Shown: positions 10,362 to 20,375, counted from the first letter of the stretch. The stretch: DNA of 64,000 nucleotides from Kumtagia ephedrae (GCF_003012745.1 NZ_PXYK01000025.1:24177-88176); one strand, 5' to 3'. The notes: generated by a model not told the origin, from the sequence alone. Numbers and translations are program-made.

Positions 10362-12227
10362 CTAAGCGGAGGTTTTCTGCCGTCTAATCCAACTGCGCTT
10401 AGGCGATGTGGGTCGGGCAACTCGCTCCCCATCATTGCTGGCTGCTGCGATGCCCTCGCCCTTGCCCAAGGCTTTGCCAACGAGCTTTTCCAGATTCAAG
10501 ATATAGCGGCCTCTCGTCTGGCTGAACAACGTAACGTTCGGGTGATCCGGTCTGGCCGTTTCGGCGACATGACGGTAGATGCCGGTGATATGCTCGCGGA
10601 CCCTTTCATCGGCGATCCTAGGCAGAATGCAGGAATTCGCGGGATTCAACCGGGCCATGTTCCTCGCCAGCAGCGGATCGGCGACGGTCTTGTCCAGCGT
10701 GCGTTGATTGAAATTGGGGCGGCTGCGCTTGGCGAGCGTACTGTATGCCTTCCCAGTCTTCTTGCGGACGTAGGCATACAACTCGGCCTTGGGAGAGGCC
10801 GCGTCGGCAAGCTTGCGCTGGCGGCCGAGGAAATAGGAGAGAATCGGACCGCTCTGGATCACCAGTTCGCAGCGGCTGCCGTCCGGATTGGCGAAGGTGG
10901 AAAGCCGCTTGGCCGAAAGCGCGGCATAAGTGTAGTAGCGGATCAGCTGGACGGCTGTTTCCATGTCCTTCATTGCCGGGCCGGCAAACGCCTTGAACAA
11001 ATCCACTTCCTTCTGAAGGCTGGCGACCTGGTCCACCGGCGCGGCCATCTTCGGGAGAAGGTTCGGGTACTGGCTGGAGATCATGCCGCGAAGGATGCCG
11101 TTGGGGCCGGGTTCCGGGTCAGGAATGGTTCCCTTCGTCACCTTCGATACGGCTGTGGCGATATAGGTCTGAAACCGCTTATCAACCAGGAACGGCCGCG
11201 TGAACATGAGATTGGAGAACAGCACGTCATATTGCCGAAGTCTCAGGGCTTCGTCCTTCTCGGATTGGTCCCACTTCAGGTTCGACAGGAGGGGCTTCTC
11301 GAAATTGCTCTGGAGCACGTTCATGTTGATGTGGGCCAGCGCATCGGCGTTCTGGCCGTTGAGGATGACGGTTCCGCCGAAATCCTTCTCGATCATCGCG
11401 ACCGCGGGGCCGCGGCCCGAGATGATGTCCTTTTCCATGCGGCTGTCGAGCACGGCAGTGGCGAAGGCGGACTGGGAATAGGTTTCCTTGACGAGTTCGA
11501 GCGCCATGCCGACCTTGTCGGCGACGGCGAATGCCCTGTCCGGTCCATTGGCGGTGTTGTGCTCGACCGTAAGCGAGCGGAACTCGGGGATCTTGCCGCG
11601 AAGGCCGAGATAGATCGTGAAGCAATCGACGCCGCCGGAGAACATCAGCACGGGATTGATACGATTGCGTGTGAAATGCCGCGCCAGAGAGTCGGAGATC
11701 TCCTCGATCGCCGCTTCGAAGGAAGCCGGCTGGTCCGGCCGGTCCATGATGTAGGAGCGGAAGACAGTCCTCTCTCCTCCCTGGAATTCTATGAGCGCGG
11801 CCGGCGGGATGCGGAAGACGCCTTCGAAATGGGTCGATATCGGCAACTGGTTGTAGGCGCTCTTGGGAGCATGGGTGAGGAACAGGGAAATGGCATAGGA
11901 GTCGATCGAGATCCGGTCGCCCAGCACGGCGAGCACCGGAGCCAGCGTGGTCGAGGCGACGGCCTCGCCATGTCCGGCATAGCCGTAACCGCCGCAATAC
12001 CCCGGTGACGTGATGATCCTGCCGCGGTCGAAGTCGACCAGGACGTAGTTTCCGATCGACCGGCGGGCTTCCGAAGCCAGAAAGTCCGGCAGCGGGACGG
12101 CACCGTATCGCGAGACGAGTTCGCCTGGGTGTTCGCAGTGAAGCGGAGTGCCGTAGATCGCTACCCCGGACTGGGTCGTCGAGTTCCCCTGCTGGTGAAA
12201 CACCAGATTGTCGACAGCGAAGATCAT
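10362..12227 (-). CDS. Asparagine-synthetase-like protein without the glutaminase cysteine
   Basis: A 621-residue protein with the two-domain layout of asparagine synthetase B. The N-terminal half resembles the Ntn-type glutaminase fold (GNYVLVDFDRGRIITSPGY) but begins Met-Ile, so the catalytic Cys at position 2 is missing. The synthetase half has a PP-loop SGGVDC at about residues 197-202, where the usual Ser is Cys, and a later NGQNADALAHIN region. Family members of this kind adenylate a carboxylate and form amides, beta-lactams or macrolactams, or modify surface sugars. The start at 12227 has GAAGGAA upstream; an ATG 30 bp earlier is less well placed. It is preceded by the second Cas2/SinR-like gene on the same strand. 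The true substrate is unknown. Confidence 0.78.
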   Translation of the reverse strand: MIFAVDNLVFHQQGNSTTQSGVAIYGTPLHCEHPGELVSRYGAVPLPDFLASEARRSIGNYVLVDFDRGRIITSPGYCGGYGYAGHGEAVASTTLAPVLAVLGDRISIDSYAISLFLTHAPKSAYNQLPISTHFEGVFRIPPAALIEFQGGERTVFRSYIMDRPDQPASFEAAIEEISDSLARHFTRNRINPVLMFSGGVDCFTIYLGLRGKIPEFRSLTVEHNTANGPDRAFAVADKVGMALELVKETYSQSAFATAVLDSRMEKDIISGRGPAVAMIEKDFGGTVILNGQNADALAHINMNVLQSNFEKPLLSNLKWDQSEKDEALRLRQYDVLFSNLMFTRPFLVDKRFQTYIATAVSKVTKGTIPDPEPGPNGILRGMISSQYPNLLPKMAAPVDQVASLQKEVDLFKAFAGPAMKDMETAVQLIRYYTYAALSAKRLSTFANPDGSRCELVIQSGPILSYFLGRQRKLADAASPKAELYAYVRKKTGKAYSTLAKRSRPNFNQRTLDKTVADPLLARNMARLNPANSCILPRIADERVREHITGIYRHVAETARPDHPNVTLFSQTRGRYILNLEKLVGKALGKGEGIAAASNDGERVARPTSPKRSWIRRQKTSA

Positions 12228-12383
12228 GGAGATTCCTTCATTGGTACGGGCCGGCATGGCCGCGCTTTCAGCCCATTCGACGGGGTAATCATCTGTTCGG
12301 CAATAGCAATCCTAACCTGCAGACAATCTGGAGAGGAAGTTCCTTAGGCTTAAGTCTTCCCGACATTTTTCGAAGCGTCAATC

Positions 12384-12659
12384 TCACGATTGAGGCAACT
12401 TTGCCTTTAGCCACCTCTCATTGGATATGCCGTAAGCGAACCAATCGGCACCGTCCTTGATCTCCATTACTACTATCCGGTCTTCCGGCTCAAGGCCCTC
12501 GGACAGATCCATGAACAGCGACGCGGCGTCCCTGTCGGTCTCGACGAATTGGACCGCCTTCAGAGGCGATCGGCTGTCAAGGACCTTCAGCGTGTCGTAA
12601 AATCCCTCGTAGACTTTGCGCTTCCCCCGCAAATCGTAGGCAATCATAAAGATGGGCAT
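12384..12659 (-). CDS. Cas2/SinR-like ferredoxin-fold small protein (copy 2)
   Basis: A 91-residue paralogue of the gene at 10015-10290: it opens IFMIAYDLRGKRKVYEGFY, continues with VQFVETDRDAASLFMDL and ends with EDRIVVMEIKDGADWF and LPQS. It is upstream of the asparagine-synthetase-like gene on the same strand with a 156-bp gap, which could hold a second promoter. It is divergent from the beta-helix protein gene (114-bp gap). The Shine-Dalgarno is GAGGAA right before ATG. The identical length and conserved acidic positions suggest both copies are functional. Confidence 0.75.
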   Translation of the reverse strand: MPIFMIAYDLRGKRKVYEGFYDTLKVLDSRSPLKAVQFVETDRDAASLFMDLSEGLEPEDRIVVMEIKDGADWFAYGISNERWLKAKLPQS

Positions 12660-12773
12660 TTCCTCACATCGGCCGTTGCTGACAGGGGCACGGACCCTAG
12701 GCGATTGTCGTCAAAAGTACACGGGGTAATGCGCCATAATGATGACGCTTTGAGCAAGAAGCTTGAGGGCGCG

Positions 12774-14930
12774 ATGAAACGTAGAGCATTTCTTGGGCTG
12801 CTGGGCGCAGCTGCCGTCGTGCGACCGAAGCTGGCGTTTGCGGCGCGCGACTTCCCGACGCGCGCTGCCCTCGCCGCCGCGCTTGCTGGTGGGCTGGTGC
12901 CGGAAGTAGGACAGACCTACACGGCGGGCGGGTTTCGCTACGCCGGGGCCTCGGGCGCGGCCGCGTTGCCGGACCTGCCCGGGTTGCTGCCGGACGGCGA
13001 CGTCTATCCACAGCATTTTGGCGCGCTCGCCGACCTGGCATACACGCTGCGCAACGACCTGCCGCTCGACGCGTCCTCCGCCGAGCGCAGGAGAGGTTTT
13101 GTTCGAACAGGCGGCACCAATGACAGGGCCGCTTTCGAGGCAGCCGACGCCCATGCCTTCGCGAGGCGAGTGCCGCTGATGCTCGACGGCGATTATTTCA
13201 TCGACGGCGAGATACGGCCGAAAGCCCGCTGGATCGCAAAGCAGCGCTTCGCCAGTACCCTGTGGTGCAGACATTCATGGAACGGGGTCGCCAATCAGTA
13301 CATCGAGAGCGGGATGGTGCTGCTCGAACCCGGCTCGGGCCTGATCGGTATACGCTTCATAGACCAGTGGGCGGCCACCTCCGTAAAGCCGAACAAAGGG
13401 CGAGGCATGGGCTGCTTCGGTACCGCTGTCCGCGTCGGCGAATTCGGAACCGTAGCCGAGCAGCCGCTGCGGAAGAACATCGACCTTGACGTGCTTTTCT
13501 GCAGGGCGGCACGCCTCGCAGGAGAACAGCCTTCCCAAGCCAATCTCATGGTCACCTATATGGGCCATGTTGAAGACTGCAGGGTCGATGTCGGGGTTTT
13601 CGGCGCAACCAATGTCGGTACGAACATCCTTCTGCTTTGCCATTTCGGCTTCAAGTACGACCCACGGGCCGACGGTTTCGACGATCGGAACAATCCAAGC
13701 AAGACAGATGCGCGGATGCTCGAAACCTATCATCCCAGCAATTTCGACATCACCTTTCTGAGCGAGCTGGACAATGCCGACGGCTGGGGCTTGCTTCGGC
13801 CATATGACCTTGCGTCTACGGGTGCGATGCGGGTCGGCCCGGTCAGAACGAGGGGCCTTCCGACCGGGGGCGCGGTCTCCTGCGGCGACTATTGCGACAT
13901 GCTGACCGTGGAGCGCCAGAAGGGCACGATCGGCAAGGGCATCCGTCTGGGCTTCATCCACGCTACCGGCTGCCGCCTGTCCAACCGGAACGACGAGGCC
14001 CGGTTCGGCGGCTTCTACGTCAAGGGGATAGGCACGGTCTCCGGAAGCGGGTTCGTCTACGACGGCACCGACATGAAACTGAGGTCCCAGCTCGAATGGG
14101 ACATCAAATGCGAGGGCATGCACCTTGAAATGGAGGCCGACGCGGCCGAGGGCAAGTCATATCCGCCGATGAAACCGAGCGCGGTGCGCGGCGTCTGGCT
14201 CAACGGCTGCCTCGGCAGCATCGATCTCGGCAAGATCTCGACCTTCGGCGCGACGCGGGCGGTCGAGGTCGAGTACAGCAATTGCGATCTCGTCTACGAC
14301 TATGTCGCCGGCGACGGGGTGCTGATGTACGAATTTTCCAAGGGCGGTCGGATACTCGGCTCCTCGACCATGCGCCGCGGCGACGACGCGGAGGACGGTT
14401 CGCAGGCTTCCGCACGCAAGACGGCGGTCACGGTCATCGGCAGGACACTGGCTACCAAGACCACGCAGGATATCCAGGCCGGTGCGACCGTCATTCCGAT
14501 CAAAGCCTTCGATGCCGGCCCCGAAGGGCGCGCCGACGACGTCTATGTCGGCGACCCCATCAGTATCGGTGACGAGACGGTTATTGCGCGCGCGCTTATC
14601 CAGAACGGTGTGTCCTACCTGGTCACCACGCCGCTGGCGGCGCCGGTGCGGTCGGGAACGCCGGTAATCGTCGACCAGCGAGCGCGGCTCGAACGATTCG
14701 TCGGCACGTTCGACAGCGCCGGCGAGGGGATGGTCCTGGTCAATGCCGATGTTCTCGATGCCGACCTGTCGCGGGTGAAGTGGGAGGGCCGGTACGCGGC
14801 GACGCTGAAGCGGGACAGCTACCTGCAACTCGTCGAGGGGCCTCCGGCACCGCTGAGCCTGTCGGCCGCCTCCGGCAAGGTCATCGCAGTGGACAGAACC
14901 AGCCGGGTGGATGAACCTGGAGCCCGCTGA
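12774..14930 (+). CDS. Tat-exported right-handed beta-helix protein (pectate-lyase/tailspike-like)
   Basis: A 718-residue protein that begins MKRRAFLGLLGAAAVV, a twin-arginine-type signal (KRRAFLG), and is probably cleaved after about Ala24. Residues 25-100 resemble the short head domain of phage tail spikes (TYTAGGFRYAGASG), then comes the pectate-lyase-3-like start GGTNDRAAFEAADAHA with LMLDGDYFIDGEI, followed by a long stretch of short beta-strand repeats with regular Gly, Asn and aromatic residues. This suggests a periplasmic or extracellular polysaccharide-binding or -cleaving beta-helix. Catalytic residues cannot be assigned. ATG 12774 is chosen because the Tat motif follows directly. 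It is divergent from the second Cas2-like gene. Confidence 0.7.
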   Translation: MKRRAFLGLLGAAAVVRPKLAFAARDFPTRAALAAALAGGLVPEVGQTYTAGGFRYAGASGAAALPDLPGLLPDGDVYPQHFGALADLAYTLRNDLPLDASSAERRRGFVRTGGTNDRAAFEAADAHAFARRVPLMLDGDYFIDGEIRPKARWIAKQRFASTLWCRHSWNGVANQYIESGMVLLEPGSGLIGIRFIDQWAATSVKPNKGRGMGCFGTAVRVGEFGTVAEQPLRKNIDLDVLFCRAARLAGEQPSQANLMVTYMGHVEDCRVDVGVFGATNVGTNILLLCHFGFKYDPRADGFDDRNNPSKTDARMLETYHPSNFDITFLSELDNADGWGLLRPYDLASTGAMRVGPVRTRGLPTGGAVSCGDYCDMLTVERQKGTIGKGIRLGFIHATGCRLSNRNDEARFGGFYVKGIGTVSGSGFVYDGTDMKLRSQLEWDIKCEGMHLEMEADAAEGKSYPPMKPSAVRGVWLNGCLGSIDLGKISTFGATRAVEVEYSNCDLVYDYVAGDGVLMYEFSKGGRILGSSTMRRGDDAEDGSQASARKTAVTVIGRTLATKTTQDIQAGATVIPIKAFDAGPEGRADDVYVGDPISIGDETVIARALIQNGVSYLVTTPLAAPVRSGTPVIVDQRARLERFVGTFDSAGEGMVLVNADVLDADLSRVKWEGRYAATLKRDSYLQLVEGPPAPLSLSAASGKVIAVDRTSRVDEPGAR

Positions 14931-14984
14931 GCGCGAGCAGGCTTCCAGCAGGGCGCGGCGAAGGAGTCGCGTACCGGCTCTCGC

Positions 14985-16241
14985 TCATCCCTTCTTCTTG
15001 TTGTAAAGGTCGAAGGCAACGGCGCCGAGCAGCACCAGACCCTTGATGACCTGCTGCCAGTCGATATTGATGCCCATGATGCCCATGCCGTTGTTCATCA
15101 CGCCCATGATGAAGGCGCCGATGACCGCGCCGGTGACCTGGCCGACGCCGCCCAGCGCCGAAGCGCCGCCGACGAACACGGCGGCGATGACGTCGAGCTC
15201 CAGGCCGGCGCCGGCTTTCGGCGTCGCCATGTTGAGGCGGGCGGAATAGATGAGGCCGGCAAGGGCGGCCAGCATGCCCATGATGGCGAAGATGTGGAAG
15301 GTCAGCCGCTCCGTGTTGATGCCGGAAAGCGCCGCCGCCTTGAGGTTGCCGCCGATGGCGTAGATGCGCCGGCCGAAGGTCATGCGCTTGGTGATGAAGA
15401 CGAACAGCGCGATCAGCACGCCCATCACCACCAGCACGTTGGGCAGGCCGCGGAAGGAGGCGAACTTGTACATCAGGAACAGGATGATCGCCGAGATCAC
15501 TAGGTTCTTGATGACGAAGAAGACGAACGGTTCCGCCTCGTAGCCGTGGCTCTCGCGGCTGCGGCGGCTCTGCACCGCCAGATAGAGCATGGCCAGCACG
15601 ATCAGGACGCCGATGACGAGGGTCGTCGAATGCAGCACGATGCCGGTTCCCGGCATCGGCGCGCCGGATGCGTTGAGGGTCGGCGCGACGAGGGTGAAGG
15701 GCCCGATCACGTCGGGGATGAAGCCGGCGCTGAGCAACTGGAACAGCGGCGGGAAGGGGCCGACGGAGCGGCCGCTCAGCACGTTGAGCAGCAGGCCCTT
15801 GAACACCAGCATGCCCGCCAGCGTGACGATGAAGGACGGGATCTTCATATAGGCGATGAAATAGCCCTGTATGCCGCCGATCACCGCGCCGAAGGCGATG
15901 CACAGGAGGCCGGCGAGCAGCGGGTTCATGCCGTAGTCGACCATCAGGATCGCCGCCACGGCGCCGATGAAGCCGGCTACCGCGCCGACCGACAGGTCGA
16001 TGTGCCCGGCGACGATGACCAGGAGCATGCCCAGCGCCATCACGATGATGTAGGAGTTCTGCAGGACGACGTTGGTCAGGTTGACGGGATAGAACAGCAC
16101 CCCGTTGGTCATGTACCAGAAGAACACCATGATCGCGATCAGCGCGATCACCAGGCCGTATTCGCGCAGATTCTCCCTGACGGCGTCCTGGACAGTGGCC
16201 TTGGCGGCGCTGGCGGGCGGTGCGGCGGTCTCGGTGCTCAT
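14985..16241 (-). CDS. mmsB: Multiple-monosaccharide ABC transporter permease MmsB (GguB)
   Basis: A 418-residue permease of the CUT2 (ribose/xylose/galactose) family with about ten membrane segments and the family motif [16 protein letters not shown] near residue 80. A second conserved stretch, [23 protein letters not shown], lies near the C-terminus. It overlaps mmsA by 4 bp and is the last gene of the uptake operon. In Agrobacterium the equivalent GguAB with ChvE imports a range of aldoses. Its 3' end converges on the beta-helix gene. Confidence 0.93.
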   Translation of the reverse strand: MSTETAAPPASAAKATVQDAVRENLREYGLVIALIAIMVFFWYMTNGVLFYPVNLTNVVLQNSYIIVMALGMLLVIVAGHIDLSVGAVAGFIGAVAAILMVDYGMNPLLAGLLCIAFGAVIGGIQGYFIAYMKIPSFIVTLAGMLVFKGLLLNVLSGRSVGPFPPLFQLLSAGFIPDVIGPFTLVAPTLNASGAPMPGTGIVLHSTTLVIGVLIVLAMLYLAVQSRRSRESHGYEAEPFVFFVIKNLVISAIILFLMYKFASFRGLPNVLVVMGVLIALFVFITKRMTFGRRIYAIGGNLKAAALSGINTERLTFHIFAIMGMLAALAGLIYSARLNMATPKAGAGLELDVIAAVFVGGASALGGVGQVTGAVIGAFIMGVMNNGMGIMGINIDWQQVIKGLVLLGAVAFDLYNKKKG

Positions 16242-17773
16242 GACGCTGCCTTCTCTTCTCCGCGGACGATCGCCCGCATGATCTTTTCCTGGCTCGCCTC
16301 GTGGCCGGCGAGCTCGCCGACGATGCGCCCTTCGTTCAGCACGTAGATGCGGTCGCAGATGCCGAGCAGTTCCGGCATCTCGGAGGAGATGACCAGTATG
16401 CCTTTGCCTTCGCCGGCAAGCCTGTTGATGATGGTGTAGATCTCATATTTCGCGCCGACGTCGATGCCGCGCGTCGGCTCGTCGAGGATCAGCACGTCGG
16501 GATTGGCGAACAGCCATTTCGACAGCACGACCTTCTGCTGGTTGCCGCCGGAGAGGTTGCCGGTGATCTGATAGACGCTGGAGGAGCGGATATTGGTCTT
16601 CCTGCGGTATTCGTTAGCGACCTTCAGCTCGTCCATGTCGTCGATGACGCCCGACTTCGAAACACCGGGCAGGTTGGCTATGGTCACGTTGTGCTTGATG
16701 TGGTCGATCAGGTTGAGGCCGTAGACTTTTCTGTCCTCCGTGGCGTAGGCGAGCCCGCTGGCGACCGCCCGGTGCACCGTCGAGGTGTCGGCCGGCTTGC
16801 CGTGCAGAAACACCTCGCCGGTGACGTTGATGCCATAGCTGCGGCCGAACACGCTCATGGCGAATTCGGTGCGTCCGGCGCCCATCAGGCCGGCGATGCC
16901 GACCACCTCGCCCTTCTTCACATGCAGGTTGATGCCCTTGATCACCTGCCGCTCGGGGTGCTGGGGGTGGTAGACGGACCAGTTCTTCACTTCGAAAATG
17001 GTCTCGCCGATCTTGGGCGTGCGGCTGGGATAGCGGTTCTCCAGCGTGCGTCCGACCATCGAGGTGACGATGCGGTCCTCGGTGATGTCGGCCTTGTCCA
17101 TCGTCTCGATCGACTGGCCGTCGCGGATCACCGTTATCCGGTCGGCGATGCGTTTGATCTCGTTGAGCTTGTGCGAGATCATGATCGAGGTGAGGCCCTG
17201 CGTCTTGAATTCGAGCAGGAGGTCGAGCAGGGCCTGGCTGTCCTTCTCGGACAGCGATGCCGTCGGCTCGTCCAGGATCAGCAGCTTGACGTCCTTGGCC
17301 AGCGCCTTGGCGATCTCGACGAGCTGCTGCTTGCCGGTGCCGATATTGGTGATCAGCGTATCGGGGTCCTCGCGCAGCCCGACCTTGCGCAGCAGCTCGG
17401 AAGCGCGCCGCTTGGTCCGGTTCCAGTCGATCACGCCGGCGCTAGCCTGCTCATTGCCCAGGAACATGTTCTCGGCGATGGAGAGCATCGGCACCAGTGC
17501 CAGTTCCTGATGGATGATGACGATGCCGACCTTTTCGGAATCGTGGATGCCGTGGAACCGGCACTCATTGCCTTCGTAGCGCACGTCGCCGTCATAGCTG
17601 CCGAAGGGATAGACTCCGGAAAGCACCTTCATCAGCGTCGATTTGCCTGCGCCGTTCTCGCCGCAGATGGCGTGGATGTCGCCGCGGCGGACCTTCAGGT
17701 TGACGTTCTCGAGCGCCTTGACGCCCGGAAACGTCTTGGTGATGCCGCGCATCTCCAGAATGGTGTCTGTCAT
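16238..17773 (-). CDS. mmsA: Multiple-monosaccharide ABC transporter ATPase MmsA (GguA)
   Basis: A 511-residue protein with two ABC domains, as usual for CUT2 importers. The first has Walker [10 protein letters not shown] near residue 40, a GTGKQQ-type signature and [11 protein letters not shown]. The second has the degenerate Walker A GAGRTEF, the signature LSGGNQQKV and [13 protein letters not shown]. It energises uptake of sugars delivered by the ChvE protein encoded just upstream. The 4-bp overlap with mmsB couples their translation; the 237-bp gap to chvE holds a palindromic repeat. Confidence 0.95.
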   Translation of the reverse strand: MTDTILEMRGITKTFPGVKALENVNLKVRRGDIHAICGENGAGKSTLMKVLSGVYPFGSYDGDVRYEGNECRFHGIHDSEKVGIVIIHQELALVPMLSIAENMFLGNEQASAGVIDWNRTKRRASELLRKVGLREDPDTLITNIGTGKQQLVEIAKALAKDVKLLILDEPTASLSEKDSQALLDLLLEFKTQGLTSIMISHKLNEIKRIADRITVIRDGQSIETMDKADITEDRIVTSMVGRTLENRYPSRTPKIGETIFEVKNWSVYHPQHPERQVIKGINLHVKKGEVVGIAGLMGAGRTEFAMSVFGRSYGINVTGEVFLHGKPADTSTVHRAVASGLAYATEDRKVYGLNLIDHIKHNVTIANLPGVSKSGVIDDMDELKVANEYRRKTNIRSSSVYQITGNLSGGNQQKVVLSKWLFANPDVLILDEPTRGIDVGAKYEIYTIINRLAGEGKGILVISSEMPELLGICDRIYVLNEGRIVGELAGHEASQEKIMRAIVRGEEKAAS

Positions 17774-17880
17774 GGATGATCGTCTTCGATGCCTGGCCGC
17801 CGATAGTCGGCCACAGAGAATAGCTCAAGAGCCCGCAATATCCTACGGCCGACGATGCGCGGCCGGCAGGCCCCGCAAGC

Positions 17881-18001
17881 CCTTTCTCCCGCTGTCGCGG
17901 GAAGGAGGCCGGCAGGCGGATGAGGTGCGACCCGAACGCGGCAGAGTTGACGCCGCCCCTCATCCGGCCGGGCCGCCTTCTCCCCGCAGCCGGAGAGAAG
18001 G
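17881..18001. repeat. Palindromic repeat between chvE and mmsA
   Basis: Two imperfect inverted arms, about 17881-17925 and 17957-18001, with self-folding cores such as TCTCCCGC...GCGGGA and CTTCTCC...GGAGAGAAG. It lies directly behind the chvE stop and before mmsA, where such elements often protect the upstream message and give more binding protein than transporter. It resembles the short palindromes scattered in rhizobial genomes. Confidence 0.75.
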
Positions 18002-18010
18002 CGATGTCGA

Positions 18011-19078
18011 TTACTTCAGGTCCTCGGCCTTGATGTAGCCCGAGCCGACGACGATCTCTTCATAGTTCGACTTGTCGACCGAGACCGGGACGAGCAGGTA
18101 GGACGGAACCACCTTGACGCCGTTGTTGTAGGTCTTCTCGTCGTTGATCTCGGGCTTGCCGCCGGAGAGAGCGGCGTCGACGAGATTGGCAGTCACCTTG
18201 GCCAGCTCGCGCGTGTCCTTGAACACGGTCGAATACTGCTCGCCGGCGATGATCGCCTTGATCGACGGGGTCTCGGCGTCCTGGCCGGAAATGATCGGCC
18301 ACGGCTGGTCGGCCGAGCCGTAGCCGACGCCGCGCAGCGACGAGATGATGCCGCGCGACAGGCCGTCATATGGCGCCAGAACCGCATCGACGCGGCTGCC
18401 GTCCGAGTAGTTGGCCGACAGGATGTTGTCCATGCGGGCCTGTGCGACCGCGGCGTCCCAGCGCAGTGTGCCTACCTTCTCCATGCCCATCTGGCCTGAC
18501 TTCACCACCAGCACGCCCTTGTCGATCAGCGGCTGCAGCACGCTCATGGCGCCGTCGTAGAAGAAGAAGGCGTTGTTGTCGTCGGGCGAGCCGCCGAACA
18601 GCTCGATATTGAACGGACCCTGCTTCTCGGGGTAGCCGAGGCCCTTGAGGATCGACTCGGCCTGCAGCACGCCAACCTTGAAGTTGTCGAAGGTGGTGTA
18701 ATAGTCGACGTTGGGGCTTTCGCGGATCAGGCGGTCATAGGCGACCGTGATCGCGCCGCTGTCTTTCGCCTGCTGCAACACCTGGCTCAGCGTCGTGCCG
18801 TCGATCGAGGCGATCACCAGGGCCTTGGAACCCTTGGTCACCATGTTCTCGATCTGGGCGAGCTGGTTGGGGATGTCGTCCTCGGCATATTGCAGGTCGA
18901 CGGTGTAGCCCTTGGCCTCCAGCGCGGCCTTCAACTCGTTGCCGTCGCTGATCCAGCGCAGCGAGGATTTCGTCGGCATGGCGATGCCGACCAGGCCCTT
19001 GTCCTGGGCGTGGGCGGCAAAGGTCAGGCCAGCCAGGCTTATTGCCAGGGCGCCGACCAATGTCTTGATGATCTTCAC
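18011..19078 (-). CDS. chvE: Multiple sugar-binding periplasmic protein ChvE
   Basis: A 355-residue solute-binding protein with a signal peptide cleaved near residue 24 (FAAHA-QDKG) and the pattern of the CUT2 binding family: [20 protein letters not shown], then [22 protein letters not shown], which includes sugar-contacting Arg/Asp residues, and IISGQDAE. Agrobacterium ChvE binds arabinose, galactose, glucose, xylose and sugar acids and also signals to VirA; no VirA is in view here. It is the first gene of the uptake operon, divergent from gbpR. Confidence 0.94.
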   Translation of the reverse strand: MKIIKTLVGALAISLAGLTFAAHAQDKGLVGIAMPTKSSLRWISDGNELKAALEAKGYTVDLQYAEDDIPNQLAQIENMVTKGSKALVIASIDGTTLSQVLQQAKDSGAITVAYDRLIRESPNVDYYTTFDNFKVGVLQAESILKGLGYPEKQGPFNIELFGGSPDDNNAFFFYDGAMSVLQPLIDKGVLVVKSGQMGMEKVGTLRWDAAVAQARMDNILSANYSDGSRVDAVLAPYDGLSRGIISSLRGVGYGSADQPWPIISGQDAETPSIKAIIAGEQYSTVFKDTRELAKVTANLVDAALSGGKPEINDEKTYNNGVKVVPSYLLVPVSVDKSNYEEIVVGSGYIKAEDLK

Positions 19079-19290
19079 GGTGTTGTTCTCCCTTGTCCAA
19101 ATCGAGCGCAGCCGGCGCGCGGTCGCTCATGTGGGGCGGCCCCAGGGGTCAGTCGCATGCTGTTCCGAAGTCCTCCCGCTCCCTCCGGCCCTTCGTCAGG
19201 GCGCACTCGAACGCCCGTCAGGGGAGGGCCCGAGACCGCCTGACACTGTGTCCAATTCGATATGACTGTCAAATCAGAATTATGACGAAA

Positions 19291-19312
19291 GATATATCCA
19301 GTCTGGTATATC
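19291..19312. promoter_or_regulatory. Candidate GbpR/LysR operator in the chvE-gbpR divergent gap
   Basis: Arms GATATATCC and GGTATATC lie around a 5-base centre, nearly a perfect 22-bp palindrome, 29 bp before the gbpR start and about 210 bp before chvE. LysR-type regulators next to their target commonly bind such a dyad. Assignment is by position and symmetry only. Confidence 0.5.
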
Positions 19313-19340
19313 GTGGCGTGCGCAGAACAGGAGGATGCGA

Positions 19341-20336
19341 ATGCAGGATGCCGGTCCGGACCACCATCCGACATACCATGCCGACATGCCGGTGGTCGGC
19401 GCCGACACGCTGCTCAGGAGCGGGCTGAAGCTTGCCCACATGCGCATGATCGTGGCCCTCGACGACCACGGCCAGGTGAGCGCCGCCGCGCAGGTGCTCG
19501 GCATGTCGCAGCCGGCGGCCTCGCGCATGATCGCCGAGATGGAGGGGATTTTGAAGGCGCCGCTCTGCCAGCGCCTGTCGCGCGGCGTGGGGCTCACCGC
19601 CTACGGCCGCGCGCTGGCGCGGCGCGCCCGCGCCATCCTGCTGGAGTTGAGGGAGGTCGACCGCGAGATCTCGGACCTGCGCTCGGGCAAGGGCGGCTCG
19701 GTCTTCCTCGGCGCGGTGACCGCGCCGGCGATAGAGCTCGCGGTGCCGGCGATCGGCAAGATGCGCGCCGACAACCCGCGGCTCGAGGTCAATATCCAGG
19801 TCGACACCAGCCCGGTGCTGGCGCGCGAGCTGCTCGCCTCGCGCCATGACTTCATCATCGCGCGCATCCCGGACGACCTCAACCCGCGCCAGTTCGAGAG
19901 CCGCGAGATCGGCATCGAGAAGGCCTGCCTGATCGTGCGCCGCGGCCATCCGCTGGCCGGCGACGGCACCGTGCCGACCGACCGGCTGGCCGATTACGAC
20001 TGGGTGTTCCAGCCGGCCGGCTCGCTGCTGCGACGTACGCTCGAGCGCATCTTCCTGAGCCGCAACATTCCGCTGCCGGAGCGGGTGCTGAACACCGGCT
20101 CGCTGCTGCTCACGCTGGTCATGGTGGCGCAGTCCGATGCGATCGCGCCGGTGTCGGTGGAAGTGGCGCGCTTCATCCGCGGCGAGCAGGGGCTCGGCGG
20201 GGCTATCGACGTGCTGCCGATCGATTTCGACATCGTCGTGCAGCCCTACAGCCTGATCAAGGTGCGCAACCGGGTGCTGTCGCCGGCTGCCGCGGCGCTG
20301 CACCAGCGCATCCTCGACGAGATCGCGGAAGGGTGA
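19341..20336 (+). CDS. gbpR: LysR-family regulator, GbpR-like
   Basis: A 331-residue LysR-type regulator. The winged HTH is near residues 30-90 (AQVLGMSQPAASRMIAEME), followed by a type-2 periplasmic-binding-like effector domain. In Agrobacterium the divergent gbpR gene controls chvE in response to sugars such as galactose or arabinose, and the arrangement here is the same. ATG 19341 is preferred because AGGAGG (19329-19334) lies six bases upstream; another ATG at 19335 touches that box and is too close. The effector cannot be read from sequence. Confidence 0.88.
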   Translation: MQDAGPDHHPTYHADMPVVGADTLLRSGLKLAHMRMIVALDDHGQVSAAAQVLGMSQPAASRMIAEMEGILKAPLCQRLSRGVGLTAYGRALARRARAILLELREVDREISDLRSGKGGSVFLGAVTAPAIELAVPAIGKMRADNPRLEVNIQVDTSPVLARELLASRHDFIIARIPDDLNPRQFESREIGIEKACLIVRRGHPLAGDGTVPTDRLADYDWVFQPAGSLLRRTLERIFLSRNIPLPERVLNTGSLLLTLVMVAQSDAIAPVSVEVARFIRGEQGLGGAIDVLPIDFDIVVQPYSLIKVRNRVLSPAAAALHQRILDEIAEG

Positions 20337-20375
20337 GGCGCGGCCGTCCGTCTCGGGATCGCCCCGCAGGGACGT

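Noticed and set aside
10362..12227. Lasso-peptide or other RiPP cluster around the asparagine-synthetase-like gene
   Set aside because: No precursor peptide, no RRE/transglutaminase-type protease and no exporter next to it; the small 91-residue neighbours have a Cas2/SinR-like pattern and no leader/core layout.
10015..12659. CRISPR-Cas adaptation module because of Cas2-like proteins
   Set aside because: No cas1, no effector genes and no repeat-spacer array anywhere in the window; the fold resemblance fits orphan SinR/VapD-like proteins better.
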